A DNA stretch of 64,000 nt from Paragyromitra xinjiangensis. Lineage: Eukaryota > Ascomycota > Pezizomycetes > Pezizales > Discinaceae. Shown piece after piece: positions 55,661 to 64,000 of the stretch. Location of the stretch: NCBI GenBank assembly GCA_038503065.1, contig JBCAMK010000011.1:1364001-1428000 (forward strand), given 5' to 3'. Numbering within the stretch: the first letter of the stretch is position 1; every line of letters begins with the position of its first letter. The notes beneath the pieces are model-generated. The model did no database searches and was not told the DNA's origin. It saw only the letters and a list, made by a program, of their open reading frames with translations. A program made the translations under genes and the position numbers.

Positions 55661-56943
55661 TTATTTATTTATTTATTTATTTATTATTCATACTCGCATG
55701 CATCCGAAACGGATATGGCGTACAGCAGAAGAAAACCCAACAGGAACATAAAAGAAAACAAAACAAAACTAACTAATCCTCCACCAGTTCCAACTCAGCC
55801 TCTTCTAGGCTCGTCATAAGTGAATGTGTTAATACCCCGATCTAGTGACTCCCTCTCACTGTGTTAATACCCCGATCTAGTGACTCCCTCTCACAGTGTC
55901 AAGACTACCCTGGGCATTCTTCCTTTACCATCGCTTGCTTTGTGCCTATAGCACTCCTTCCACCAGGTCCAAAGACCCCTGAAGGTTGGATACATCAATA
56001 AGGGTGGGGTGTAACTTAAGTTACCATGTGATCCTGACGTTCGCTGGCACTAAGTTTGGCTTGGGTGAGTTTGAGGCAACCAGAGAAGTTACCACGATGC
56101 GGTTCGTTACACTTCTTGCAACGGATGATAGTGTGGAGGGAGGGAGCTCCCTTGATGGTGCAAGAGGAGGTTGTGCAGGAGTGGGAGGATGCTGTATGAG
56201 GCCCAGCACAGATGTTGCAGAAGGGTGTCTTGCTGGTACAGCGTTATTGTGGGTGGCCAAAGGCCAGGCAGGTAGTGCATTGGGTGTCTGGCCCAAAGCG
56301 AAGGTATTTGGTGACTTTGTGACGAAGTCCAAACATGGAGAGCCCTCTCTCAAGGGCAGTGGTGGCAGGCTGCTTCCCCACAATGGTAAGAACCATGGAG
56401 GATGCCTGTTTCCCCTCTCTCTGCTCAGGTCTAGTGAGCCAGTGGGGGTCGCGGAGTAGGGTGGTGCCTGGGTTGAACTGCTCAACCTCAGATCTGATTT
56501 GCTGGAAGCCCTCTTCGCCAGAGGGAATGGAGGTGGGAATGTTGTGTACAACAACCTGGGTCAGGACTGCTTCCTTTTCGATGCTGTTGGCATTGGGAAT
56601 GGTGTTGCGAACAACTTCCTCAAGCTTCTGTCTTTGCTTAAGGAGGGAGTCAGAGGTGGTGGAGGTGACAGCAATGAGCTGCACATGGTGAGCTGGTGTG
56701 AATCGCACCTCTGCAATCAATGGCCTTTCCAGGGCAGCATTGACTGCATTGCGAATGAGGAGTGGGGTGATGACATCAGGAATGGGTAGACCATTCTTGG
56801 TGATGATGAGGGTACGGTTGCGTTTTGGGGGGTTTGATGGTGTTTTGGTAGGCTTGGAGGCCTTGCTGGCGGGTCTAGGAGCCCTTTTAGAGGCAACCTG
56901 AGCCCAGGAGGTGGTAGCTGGCGGGGGAGGTGGGGGGAGGTTG
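55661..56943 (-). mobile_element. LINE fragment with ORF1 but no ORF2, LINE-2 relative
   Basis: Minus-strand ORF1-like sequence (LPPPPPPATTSWAQVASKRA ... LTQVVVHNIPTSIPSGEEGF ... DTQCTTCLAFGHPQ) has one in-frame TAA in the first knuckle. It continues with CNICAGPH and CKKCNEPHRGNFSGC and ends at TAA 56016-56018. It then passes directly into a 3' UTR with the CATATCCGTTTCGGATGCAT motif and an (AAAT)n tail at about 55661-55690. No endonuclease or RT sequence lies between. The 3' UTR matches the one on the + strand at 63575-63860. The N-terminal side is cut at 56943, where LINE-2's tail begins. Confidence 0.75.
55826..55895 (+). repeat. Perfect 35-bp tandem duplication in a LINE 3' UTR
   Basis: Two consecutive near-identical 35-bp units start GTGTTAATACCCCGATCTAG. 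A single related unit (GGGGTATTAACAC, inverted) occurs in the homologous 3' UTR near 63685-63700, so the duplication is specific to this copy. Confidence 0.85.
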
Positions 56944-57364
56944 GCAGATTTATTTATTTATTGCTCATATTGCATAAATCCGTAACGGATATGGCATACA
57001 ATGAAAGGAAACCCCATGACCGCACAATAACTAACAAAAGAAAATCCTCCGTGAACATGAACCAACTAATTAGTAGATATCCACATCAAATATCTTTTGC
57101 GAAAACATAAGAAAAATAAATCAAAAACAAATAACATCAAAGAAAACAAAAAAGGAAATAACAATTTATCTCAAAGTTCTACCGAACAGTAGAAACGAAC
57201 GGAATATCAATCGACAGGGTAAAATCATAGGGAAATACTCAAACAGTTTTTATAATCAGAAATCCTCCACACGGTCATGTTCCATCTCACCCCACTTTCA
57301 GGGTATTCATCAGTTTTCTATCGTCCTTCACCATCACATGCTTTGGGCCTGTAGCCCGTTCTTT

Positions 57365-60300
57365 CTAGCCGTTCTCTTCTTCTCCTTCGTTTTCTTCCTC
57401 TTCGTCGTTATAAAGGTATATTCCTTGGTGGGAATACCTGTTGTCTTCTTGTCGTTCCAGGGTCCAATTTCTGGTAGCGATTTGGGTTGGTGTGAGGAAT
57501 GTTTCAATGGTGGCAGCCAGGCCAGCATTGGTGTGCATCGCAGTTCTCCATGTGAGTGGCATAGGTTTGAGGGCTGCTTTGAGTGCTTTGCGATGGGCAG
57601 GAAGAGGTTCCTGGCCACACTCTAGCAGTAGGTGTTGTGGTGTTTGGTTATCGAAGCCACATCTGCATTTGGTGTCTTTGATGTTGTTGGTAGGGATTCT
57701 GGCAAGGTAGGATTTAGTGTATCCATGTCCGGTTCTCATTTGGGTGATGGTGGAGGCTGTTCTTCTGGGGATGTTTCCCCTCAGCGGGGCACTTGGTTTG
57801 AGTGCTGGTTGTCCATAGTAGCTGCGGCCTTTCTTTGCCTGCTTCCATTTGGCTTTCCATGTCGTCAGGGAGTGTTCCTTGATGTTTCTCTTGAGGTATG
57901 TAATGGAGGTGAGGACATCTGATTCTATCTTGGTTCCTTGGGCTCCTATCTTGGCGAGCTTATCAGCTAGTTCGTTGCCAGCAACATTAACATGTCCTGG
58001 TACCCAATAGACATGGGTTTTGATGCCACTGTCTTCGAGTTGAAGCAAGTTGTTGCGAGCTTCAATGACCAGGTGTTGGCCAGGCATGGGGAGGGGTGTG
58101 GTCATTCGTTGTACTGCTGCTTGGTTATCACAGTAGATGTAGACATCGTTGGTAAGGTGAGGTGATCGCTGAACTTGGAGGATTGCATGCTTGGTGGCTT
58201 TTGCAATACCATAAAGTTCTGCGTCGAAGACTTCATTTTCTTTGCCAAGGTGGTAGGATTTGTTGACCACAGAGTGACCTCTGCGGAAACCAGCAACTCC
58301 AGCTCCTGTTTTGCCTTCCAGGAGGGAGCCATCAGTGTAGAAGACTAAGCGATCAGTCCTAGTACTGTCTCCAGCTGTCTGGTTCCGATGGTTTTCTGCT
58401 GCAGTGTCTTTGTCTGCGGGGTCAATATAGATGTCTATGGTGTTTTGGTGCCATGGTGGGCATGCCAGATTGTCTACGTATTCAATCTCTGATTGTGGCT
58501 GGACCCATTTGTTGGTAGATGCCAGTATCCTATGTAGTCTTGTTTCGTATTTGGGGGAGGTGGTGGTTTGGTGCCATGGAGTGTTGTTGGAGCTGTCTGG
58601 GTTGTCGTTTTCCTGGGTTGAAGGCCAGGAATCAGGGCAGAGGGAGGTGATAGGATGGGTGTTGGGTAGGGAAAGGACTCGGAGTGCATATTTTCTTTGC
58701 AACTCATCCAATCTGATTGGGGTAGGGAGGAGTCCTGTCTCTGCTTCCAGGGCGTGGACAGGTGAGGTTCTGAAGGCTCCAGCAATCTTGCGCATTGCTT
58801 GATTCTGGACTTTCTGGATGGTGTTGCTGAGTCCAATCTGCCCGTTCCACCACACTTCAGCTCCAAAGTCACTGATGGTGGCTACACAGGTTTGGTAGAG
58901 TTGGCGAAGTGCCTTGTAACTCAGTCCTTTTTCTGTGCTTGCGAGACGGGAGATAGCCATGAAGGCTCGAAGTGCAGAGGCAGCTTTGGTCTTCACATGA
59001 TGTTTGAATGTGAGTTTGCGGTCAAACCAGACACCCAGCCATCGCTGGACATCTGCAGCCTGGATCACGTTGCCGTCAGGCATTGTGACTTTGGCTTCAT
59101 CAGAGGTGTCAGTTGTTCGTCTGGAGTGGAAGTGAGTGAGTTCTGTCTTTGGATTGTCAAAGTACAAGGCATTTTTCTCACCCCATTCGGAGGAGGTGAG
59201 TGCCATTGCTTCCAGTGTTCGAGAGTTTTCTGCTTCAGACTTTCCTGTAACCAGAAGGCCGACATCATCAACATAGCTGGGGCAGGTGGAATCAGGATAT
59301 TTTTCTTCTAGCTCATTGAACAACGGAGCCAGGTAGAGGAGGAAGAGGATAGGGGAGGTGGGGGATCCTTGTGGGATTCCAGTTTGAATGGGTGCCATGG
59401 ATTCAATTTCACCGTCGAATGCCATGCAGGCTGTTCGATTGCTGAGGAAGGAGTCCACCCATCGGCAGATGGGAAGTGGGAGGTCCAGTTCTATCATGGT
59501 CTTGATCAGTCGTCGTTTGAATACAAAATCATATGCACCTTTCACGTCCATGCAAAGTGCAGAGAGTGTTAGGCCTTTCTTTTTGGCTGCATCGGCAAGC
59601 GTGCTGATAAGCATGCAAGCATCCACAGCTGATCTTTTTGGTCGACCTCCAATTTGCCATCTATGGAGAAGGTGATATCTTTCTGCCATAAATGCTAATC
59701 GGGTTGCTATGATCTTTTCTGAGACTTTGCCAAGGCAGTTGAGGAGTGATACTGGTCTGTAGGCTTTTGCTATCGTATAGTCAGGTTTATTGGCCTTTCT
59801 GATGATTGCAATTGTAGCTTCACGCCATATGGTTGGGTGGTATCCTGCTTTCATGGTGGCTTTGTAGAAGGAATTGAACTGCGTTGGGTCGACTTGGTAT
59901 GCTTTTTGAATGCATAGGAAGCCAATTCCATCAGGTCCAGGGGCTTTCTTTGGTGCTGAGGTCATGATTGCTTTCCGAATCTCATCGTTGGTGAGGTCTT
60001 TCCATGGGATCTTGTGTTTTCCTGCTGGAACAGGTTCATCAAGTTCCACTGAGGGAGGGGGAGGGAATAGAGTTGCTCGGAAGAGATTGGCTTTCTCTTC
60101 AAAGGTTTTGGACTCTTGGAGGGTGGTGGGATTATGTAGGGTGGGGGTGCGTTCACATCTGCGAGGCTTGGTGTACCTCATTGCTGTGAAGACATCTTTT
60201 CCGTGAGCTTCTTCTAGGAATGTATTCCAGTGTTCACTTTTTGCTGTTCTGATTCGTCTGAAGTAGGATGTTCGCAGGTTTTTGAATCTTCGCCACATGG

Positions 60301-61369
60301 CTGGAGTCTGATCTGTTCTCCAGTCCCTGAGGGCTGTCTTCATATGTCTGCGTCCTTCCTTGATGTCTTCATTCCACCAAGGTTTGGCGAAGGGCGATGG
60401 TTTTCGTTTGGGCACATGGATGTTAGCAGCTGCTATGATTGAATCTCGTAGGTGTTGAGCTGCCTCGTCTAGGTTTGAATGGGTTGGGTGGGAGTGTAGG
60501 AACTCCCAGGTGTCTTTAGTAGTGATGGAGGAAAGGGTGAAAGTTTGTTGGAAGCCGTCCCAGTCCGCCTTGGCCCAATTAAATTGTTCCGTTGATGGTG
60601 GGGGGGCACATTCCAAAGAGTCGGAAGCAATTTCAAACTGAACCACTTCATGGTCGGATCCTGTTGCAAGGTCTTCCATGACTGCCCAGTTCATAATCAA
60701 GTCTGTCATTGGTGAGGAGGAGAAGGCAAGATCCAAAACGGATCTGCCAGTGCCTGTTGGGTAGTTGTAGGTATAAATGTCAGGTTCGTTAATGAGGGTG
60801 TAATTGAATTCTTCTAGTATAGCTAGAAGAGCTTCATGTCGTTTTGGTGAACGGACTCGTGAGTCCCAGAGAGGATGGTGGGCATTGAAGTCACCTGCCA
60901 TGATACAGCGTTCTGGTAGCTTTAGTCCCACAAGTACACGTTCAACTGTGTATTGGGGGTGGCTGTCAGGAGATCGTTGTGATGCTGCAGGTTGTTCATT
61001 GTAGATGTTGAGGAGGGTAAAGGAAGGAATGGAGGGGGTTGACAGCTCTATGGCCTGTACATCTTCGTTATTGATGATGTCGGGCCTTGGCTGATATTTC
61101 AGGAAGAGGTTGGATTTTGATATAAAGGTCATTGTTCGAGGGCGGTTAATACAGCTCGGAATCATTCTTGCGAATGACCCATGAGATATTGATGTCCAGG
61201 AGTTTGGTGGTGCGTCAGGGGAAGTATCGGGCATAACAAAGGGTTCTTGAATAATAACTATATCAGCCGTTTCTGAGGCTGAGTCGAGGAGGGATAACAT
61301 AACATTTTGGTTTCTTCGGCAGTTGTGTTGTATCAGGCGAATCTTGTGTGGGTTTGGTTGCACAATCAT
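57365..61369 (-). CDS. LINE-2 ORF2: endonuclease, reverse transcriptase and RNase H
   Basis: 1,334 residues without interruption. The N-terminal APE-like endonuclease shows IRLIQHNCRRN, VIIQEPFV, LNIYNEQPA, MAGDFNAHHPLWDS, VLDLAFSS and GSDHEVV. The reverse transcriptase (about residues 480-760) shows KKAPGPDGIGF, YRPVSLLNCLGKVSEKIIAT, ALCMDVKGAYDFV, IPQGSPTSPILF and the catalytic YVDDVGLL. RNase H (about residues 1010-1150) shows VFYTDGSLLEG, FDAELYGIAKA, IYCDNQAAV and WVPGHVNVAGNELADKLAK with its acidic residues in place. A Cys/His tail follows (CRCGFDNQTPQHLLLECG). The protein makes target-primed cDNA of its own RNA. The start ATG sits in the ATGA overlap with the ORF1 stop, and all key catalytic residues are present. 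Confidence 0.93.
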   Translation of the reverse strand: MIVQPNPHKIRLIQHNCRRNQNVMLSLLDSASETADIVIIQEPFVMPDTSPDAPPNSWTSISHGSFARMIPSCINRPRTMTFISKSNLFLKYQPRPDIINNEDVQAIELSTPSIPSFTLLNIYNEQPAASQRSPDSHPQYTVERVLVGLKLPERCIMAGDFNAHHPLWDSRVRSPKRHEALLAILEEFNYTLINEPDIYTYNYPTGTGRSVLDLAFSSSPMTDLIMNWAVMEDLATGSDHEVVQFEIASDSLECAPPPSTEQFNWAKADWDGFQQTFTLSSITTKDTWEFLHSHPTHSNLDEAAQHLRDSIIAAANIHVPKRKPSPFAKPWWNEDIKEGRRHMKTALRDWRTDQTPAMWRRFKNLRTSYFRRIRTAKSEHWNTFLEEAHGKDVFTAMRYTKPRRCERTPTLHNPTTLQESKTFEEKANLFRATLFPPPPSVELDEPVPAGKHKIPWKDLTNDEIRKAIMTSAPKKAPGPDGIGFLCIQKAYQVDPTQFNSFYKATMKAGYHPTIWREATIAIIRKANKPDYTIAKAYRPVSLLNCLGKVSEKIIATRLAFMAERYHLLHRWQIGGRPKRSAVDACMLISTLADAAKKKGLTLSALCMDVKGAYDFVFKRRLIKTMIELDLPLPICRWVDSFLSNRTACMAFDGEIESMAPIQTGIPQGSPTSPILFLLYLAPLFNELEEKYPDSTCPSYVDDVGLLVTGKSEAENSRTLEAMALTSSEWGEKNALYFDNPKTELTHFHSRRTTDTSDEAKVTMPDGNVIQAADVQRWLGVWFDRKLTFKHHVKTKAASALRAFMAISRLASTEKGLSYKALRQLYQTCVATISDFGAEVWWNGQIGLSNTIQKVQNQAMRKIAGAFRTSPVHALEAETGLLPTPIRLDELQRKYALRVLSLPNTHPITSLCPDSWPSTQENDNPDSSNNTPWHQTTTSPKYETRLHRILASTNKWVQPQSEIEYVDNLACPPWHQNTIDIYIDPADKDTAAENHRNQTAGDSTRTDRLVFYTDGSLLEGKTGAGVAGFRRGHSVVNKSYHLGKENEVFDAELYGIAKATKHAILQVQRSPHLTNDVYIYCDNQAAVQRMTTPLPMPGQHLVIEARNNLLQLEDSGIKTHVYWVPGHVNVAGNELADKLAKIGAQGTKIESDVLTSITYLKRNIKEHSLTTWKAKWKQAKKGRSYYGQPALKPSAPLRGNIPRRTASTITQMRTGHGYTKSYLARIPTNNIKDTKCRCGFDNQTPQHLLLECGQEPLPAHRKALKAALKPMPLTWRTAMHTNAGLAATIETFLTPTQIATRNWTLERQEDNRYSHQGIYLYNDEEEENEGEEENG

Positions 61370-62970
61370 TGTTCCACCATGATGTCTTTTTCAGTTCGGG
61401 AGAGGTCTGGGCGTGCAACACAGGATCTGTCAGTGGCTTTATGTGTGCCACCACAGTTGATGCATTTGGGAGGCATGTGGGCGCAGGAGTCAATGGCTCT
61501 GCAAGTCCCGCAGAAGTGCTTGTTGGTAGCATGTTCGTGTCCACAGTAGGCACAGGCTGGCTTGGAGGAGGGGCATCTCTGGAACTTGTGTCCAAACTTT
61601 TGACAGTTAGAACATTGGTCCCCAGGGCGCGCAGTCAAGTAGGCTCCGGTCCTGTGTCTTTGGCCGAAGATGAGGATTCCGTTTTTGATCAGTTTGTTGT
61701 ACATGCTTTTGCTGGTGATGGCAATCATCACCGAGCTGTGGGACTTTCCGTTCCTCTTGTCGGGGTGGGTCATGTAGCGAGGAGGTGCTGCCAGTTTGAG
61801 ATCACTGTTTTGGTATTCCAGTTCATTTTGCAGGTCGCTCATGCCGGTACGATTGTCGGGGTATTCCATGATTGGGACTCCGTGGATGGCAACCTTGTGC
61901 CAGGACTCCTGTTTGGAGAGAAAGAGAGCTTTCTCATCGCTTTCCTTCACAACTTTCTCAATGGTGGCCTTGTGCAGGTCAAAGTCAGTGCTGGTGAATC
62001 CATTGCGAGTGTAGAGCAGGAGATTTGCTTTCAGGTTCCAGGAGATTCCTGAGATCTGGAGGCTTTCTGGTGCTTTGGCAGTCAGGAGTTCTTTGTTGAT
62101 GGTGTTGCGCAGGACAAGGAGATTGAGGCTTTCTTCTTTCTGATCACCACTGCGTTGGACAATCATGTTCTTGGTGAGTTCTGGGGTTGGAGTTGTGGGG
62201 GTGTCAGTGTTGGCCTTCGCAGGCTTTCCATCTTTCGCCACAGTGGCCCAAGTCTTTGGTGCAGGAGGTGGAGGAGGGGGAGGAGGTGCTGGCGCGTTTT
62301 CAGTTGCCTTTCCCTTTCCCTTGTTTTTCTTGGGTTGTTGGGGAGCGGTGGGGATTGTTGTTGCTGTGATTGCTGGTACGACAGGAGTTGCTTTCAGGGT
62401 GCGGTGGATTGAATCCACTTTCCCGATCACAGTGTGGCTCATGGAGCCCAGGGAGGTTGAGATTTGGGTGGTGAGGTTGCTAACCATCATTTTGAGCTCA
62501 GCGATTTCCTTGTTCAGGTGTTCATTCTGTGCCATGAGGTGCTGGTTGACATCGTTTTGACTCATTGGGAGTGCAAAGTAGCTGGGAGTGCGTTTGGGAG
62601 GGGGAGCAGATTGTTGTTGGTTGCCAAAGGTTCTCTTTGACGGGCCAGCTGCGGATCTGGTCCTGGTCATTGGTTCTGGCTCGTAGGTGAGGTCAATTCC
62701 TCCCAAAGTGTTTCTAAATGATAGAGGATGTGTGGGGGAGTTGCCAGCTGAGGAGAAGAATGGTGGTGGGAGTGTGATCTTGCGAGCAAATGGTGCCGGG
62801 AGAGGTTTGGTGGTGGAGGAAATAGGGTCGCTGCTCATGATGTCTGGAGCATGCTGGCTGACGTTCAAGAATCGGTTGGTGGCCGTCATGGTAGGGCTGG
62901 AGGGAGGTGAAGATGGAGGTACGACAGGAAGTTCCGTGTCGTCTTGCATTTCATCCCCGTGGGCCGACAT
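61366..62970 (-). CDS. LINE-2 ORF1: gag-like RNA-binding protein with zinc knuckles
   Basis: 534 residues from MSAHGDEMQDDTELPVVPPS to ...KDIMVEQ and a TGA inside the ATGA overlap with ORF2. The N-terminal half is Pro/Ser/Thr-rich. A helical, possibly coiled-coil segment follows (HLMAQNEHLNKEIAELKMMV), then a poly-Pro run and a WATVAKDGKP motif. The C-terminal part carries CSNCQKFGHKFQRC, CAYCGHEHATNKHFC and CINCGGTHKATDRSC. ORF1 proteins of this type coat the element RNA and form particles with ORF2. No break is visible. The poly-Pro plus W-A-x-V-A segment is shared with the ORF1 fragment at 56016-56943 (SWAQVASKR), showing common ancestry. Confidence 0.92.
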   Translation of the reverse strand: MSAHGDEMQDDTELPVVPPSSPPSSPTMTATNRFLNVSQHAPDIMSSDPISSTTKPLPAPFARKITLPPPFFSSAGNSPTHPLSFRNTLGGIDLTYEPEPMTRTRSAAGPSKRTFGNQQQSAPPPKRTPSYFALPMSQNDVNQHLMAQNEHLNKEIAELKMMVSNLTTQISTSLGSMSHTVIGKVDSIHRTLKATPVVPAITATTIPTAPQQPKKNKGKGKATENAPAPPPPPPPPAPKTWATVAKDGKPAKANTDTPTTPTPELTKNMIVQRSGDQKEESLNLLVLRNTINKELLTAKAPESLQISGISWNLKANLLLYTRNGFTSTDFDLHKATIEKVVKESDEKALFLSKQESWHKVAIHGVPIMEYPDNRTGMSDLQNELEYQNSDLKLAAPPRYMTHPDKRNGKSHSSVMIAITSKSMYNKLIKNGILIFGQRHRTGAYLTARPGDQCSNCQKFGHKFQRCPSSKPACAYCGHEHATNKHFCGTCRAIDSCAHMPPKCINCGGTHKATDRSCVARPDLSRTEKDIMVEQ

Positions 62971-63574
62971 GGTTCCGGAATTTTTCGGAATTTTTCGTGT
63001 AACGGAAACTAAAAATAAATTGCCGAGACAAAAGTTGATTGGACGTTGAAGACTGGAGGCTGATTGGGTTCCACCGATGGAATGTTCCAGAAGGTAGCAG
63101 GTGATGTGCTGTCAGTCAGAATTGCAATATTCCGAGATTTCTGGCGATTTTCGGCGATAAAATGAGTACTACTCGGGCGCCTGTGGGCCGATTTGGCTGA
63201 AACTAAAAATCCTGGGCCGTAGTATGTAGGCGGCGTGGATGTGCAAGTTTCAAGTCAATCGGACAAGAACTGGTTGACTGGCGACGATTTTGAGGGGGGG
63301 CTCGGCGGGTTTTTTGGTGGGGTGAGCCCCAAAGAGGGGAAATGAAGGGGAAAATCACAACAACTTCTGCAATAGAAGAGATGGATTTCCCAGGAGGTGT
63401 AGAAGGGGGTAAAAGGGGGCGCTGATTCCGAATATGAAGTCGGTTTGATGATATCTCTGTTGCTAGGAAGGAAGAGATCGAGGAAAGCTGTGCAGGTTTC
63501 GACGAAGGCTCTGCAAGCGAAAGACAGAATCGCATGCAAATCTAAGTCTCCCAACCACCCTTACGAATTCATCT
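62971..63574. other. Probable LINE-2 5' UTR
   Basis: No gene seen. The sequence lies directly upstream of LINE-2 ORF1 and contains a direct repeat of GGAATTTTTCG just before the start codon and a G-rich stretch at 63290-63325. Its border with older DNA is not identifiable by eye. Confidence 0.4.
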
Positions 63575-63860
63575 CCCTTGACAGTGCTCGGATTGTTGGA
63601 GGGACATGCTATAGGCACAAAGCATGTGCTGGTGAAAAAAGAATGCCCAAGGTAGTCTTGTCCTGTCAGAGAGGGCACTAAATCGGGGTATTAACACATA
63701 TACCGAAGAATAGCCGTAGAGGGCTGAGTTGGACCCAGTGGGAGGAATCGGGTAGTTAGTTGCGTTTTGTTTTTGTTTTCTGTTTTGTTTTCTCTACATG
63801 TATGCCATATCCGTTTCGGATTTATGCAGTATGAAATATAAATGGATAAATAAATAATAA
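63575..63860 (+). mobile_element. LINE 3' UTR fragment on the plus strand
   Basis: Matches the reverse complement of 55690-55990. Shared blocks are ATGCTATAGGCACAAAGCA, GAATGCCCAAGGTAGTCTTG, ATCGGGGTATTAACACAT, GGGCTGAGTTGG and GCCATATCCGTTTCGGATTT, followed by an A-rich (AAATAAAT)-type tail near 63840-63860. Only the 3' end of the element is present, a typical 5'-truncated LINE insertion. Confidence 0.8.
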
Positions 63861-64000
63861 TAGTTCCTCTCAAGGCAGAGCCTGAGAGATTGTTTGTAGT
63901 AGATGAGGATAGTGATCCTGAGATCTACTAGCTAGCCGTTCATTGGTCTTAATATCATTTCGTTCATACAACAGTTGTACTGAGGAGGCCTGATAGGCCG
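63861..64000. other. Right edge, nothing recognised
   Basis: No gene, repeat or element end can be supported in these last bases; they may belong to another repeat continuing outside the window. Confidence 0.3.

Larger units (their letters stand above)
56944..63560 (-). mobile_element. LINE-2: apparently intact two-ORF non-LTR retrotransposon
   Basis: A complete ORF1 (61366-62970) and ORF2 (57365-61369) on the minus strand overlap by ATGA. A 3' UTR ends in an (AAAT)n tail at about 56944-56965 after the CATATCCGTTACGGATTTAT motif. Upstream of ORF1 about 600 bp of sequence without genes is taken as the 5' UTR; its outer limit is a guess because I found no target-site duplication. No stop or frameshift was seen in either ORF. 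The 3' UTR motif is shared with the fragments at 55661-56943 and 63575-63860, so the three belong to related lineages. Confidence 0.82.

Noticed and set aside
57338..62560. Many plus-strand open frames opposite LINE-2 ORF1 and ORF2
   Set aside because: Shadows of the long minus-strand ORFs, with no domain likeness of their own.

Overview
The window looks like a chromosome segment of a filamentous ascomycete. Genes are spaced 0.5 to 3 kb apart and carry many short spliceosomal introns (about 50-100 nt, with CTAAC/CTGAC-type branch points). The left half holds ordinary fungal housekeeping genes. A Plavaka-type transposon, LINEs with gag-like ORF1 proteins, and a conserved fungal F-box protein family point to a repeat-rich genome. 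Pezizomycetes (truffle/cup-fungus type) is my best guess, but that is inference only.

Bases 1 to about 33.5 kb are the gene-bearing part. In order they hold: the 3' end of an unrecognised gene; a decayed pectate-lyase-like pseudogene; an MMS19/Met18 homologue (cytosolic Fe-S cluster targeting, +); a type II membrane dipeptidyl aminopeptidase of the Ste13/Dap2 type (-); mitochondrial ATP synthase subunit alpha (-), divergent from RNA polymerase II subunit Rpb7 (+); a large F-box protein of a conserved fungal family (-), divergent from actin-binding protein Abp1 (ADF-H plus two SH3 domains, +); and a small Ser/Thr-rich, probably GPI-anchored, Kre9/KNH-like wall protein (+). Intergenic stretches contain TA-flanked inverted-repeat elements (MITEs of Tc1/mariner-pogo type), a dispersed repeat present twice, and many copies of the palindrome TACATGTA.

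From about 34 kb to the right edge the window is almost entirely nested mobile DNA. A LINE on the minus strand (about 35.07-42.8 kb) is interrupted near the end of its ORF2 by a 2.28 kb non-autonomous element full of a 12-bp tandem motif. Next to it is an 11.7 kb Plavaka-like DNA transposon (42,802-54,498) with identical 16-bp terminal inverted repeats. It carries a zinc-finger Plavaka transposase (-) and two further genes on the + strand: an unknown Lys/Pro-rich protein and a DUF6532-like protein. The unknown gene is itself split by a second copy of the 12-bp-array element. All three insertions lie between AT dinucleotides. Removing either array element with one AT copy restores an open reading frame exactly, which fixes the element ends and the 2-bp target duplication. 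To the right follow a truncated inverted third copy of the array element, two LINE fragments, an apparently intact two-ORF LINE (ORF1 and ORF2 overlapping by ATGA), and a LINE 3' UTR fragment on the + strand.

The most novel material is the transposon system in 35-55 kb: a multigene Plavaka element, its probable non-autonomous relatives sharing CAGCAAAA ends, and the large 12-bp arrays those relatives carry. Exon boundaries were inferred by eye from splice consensus and protein family likeness; no alignment or database search was run.
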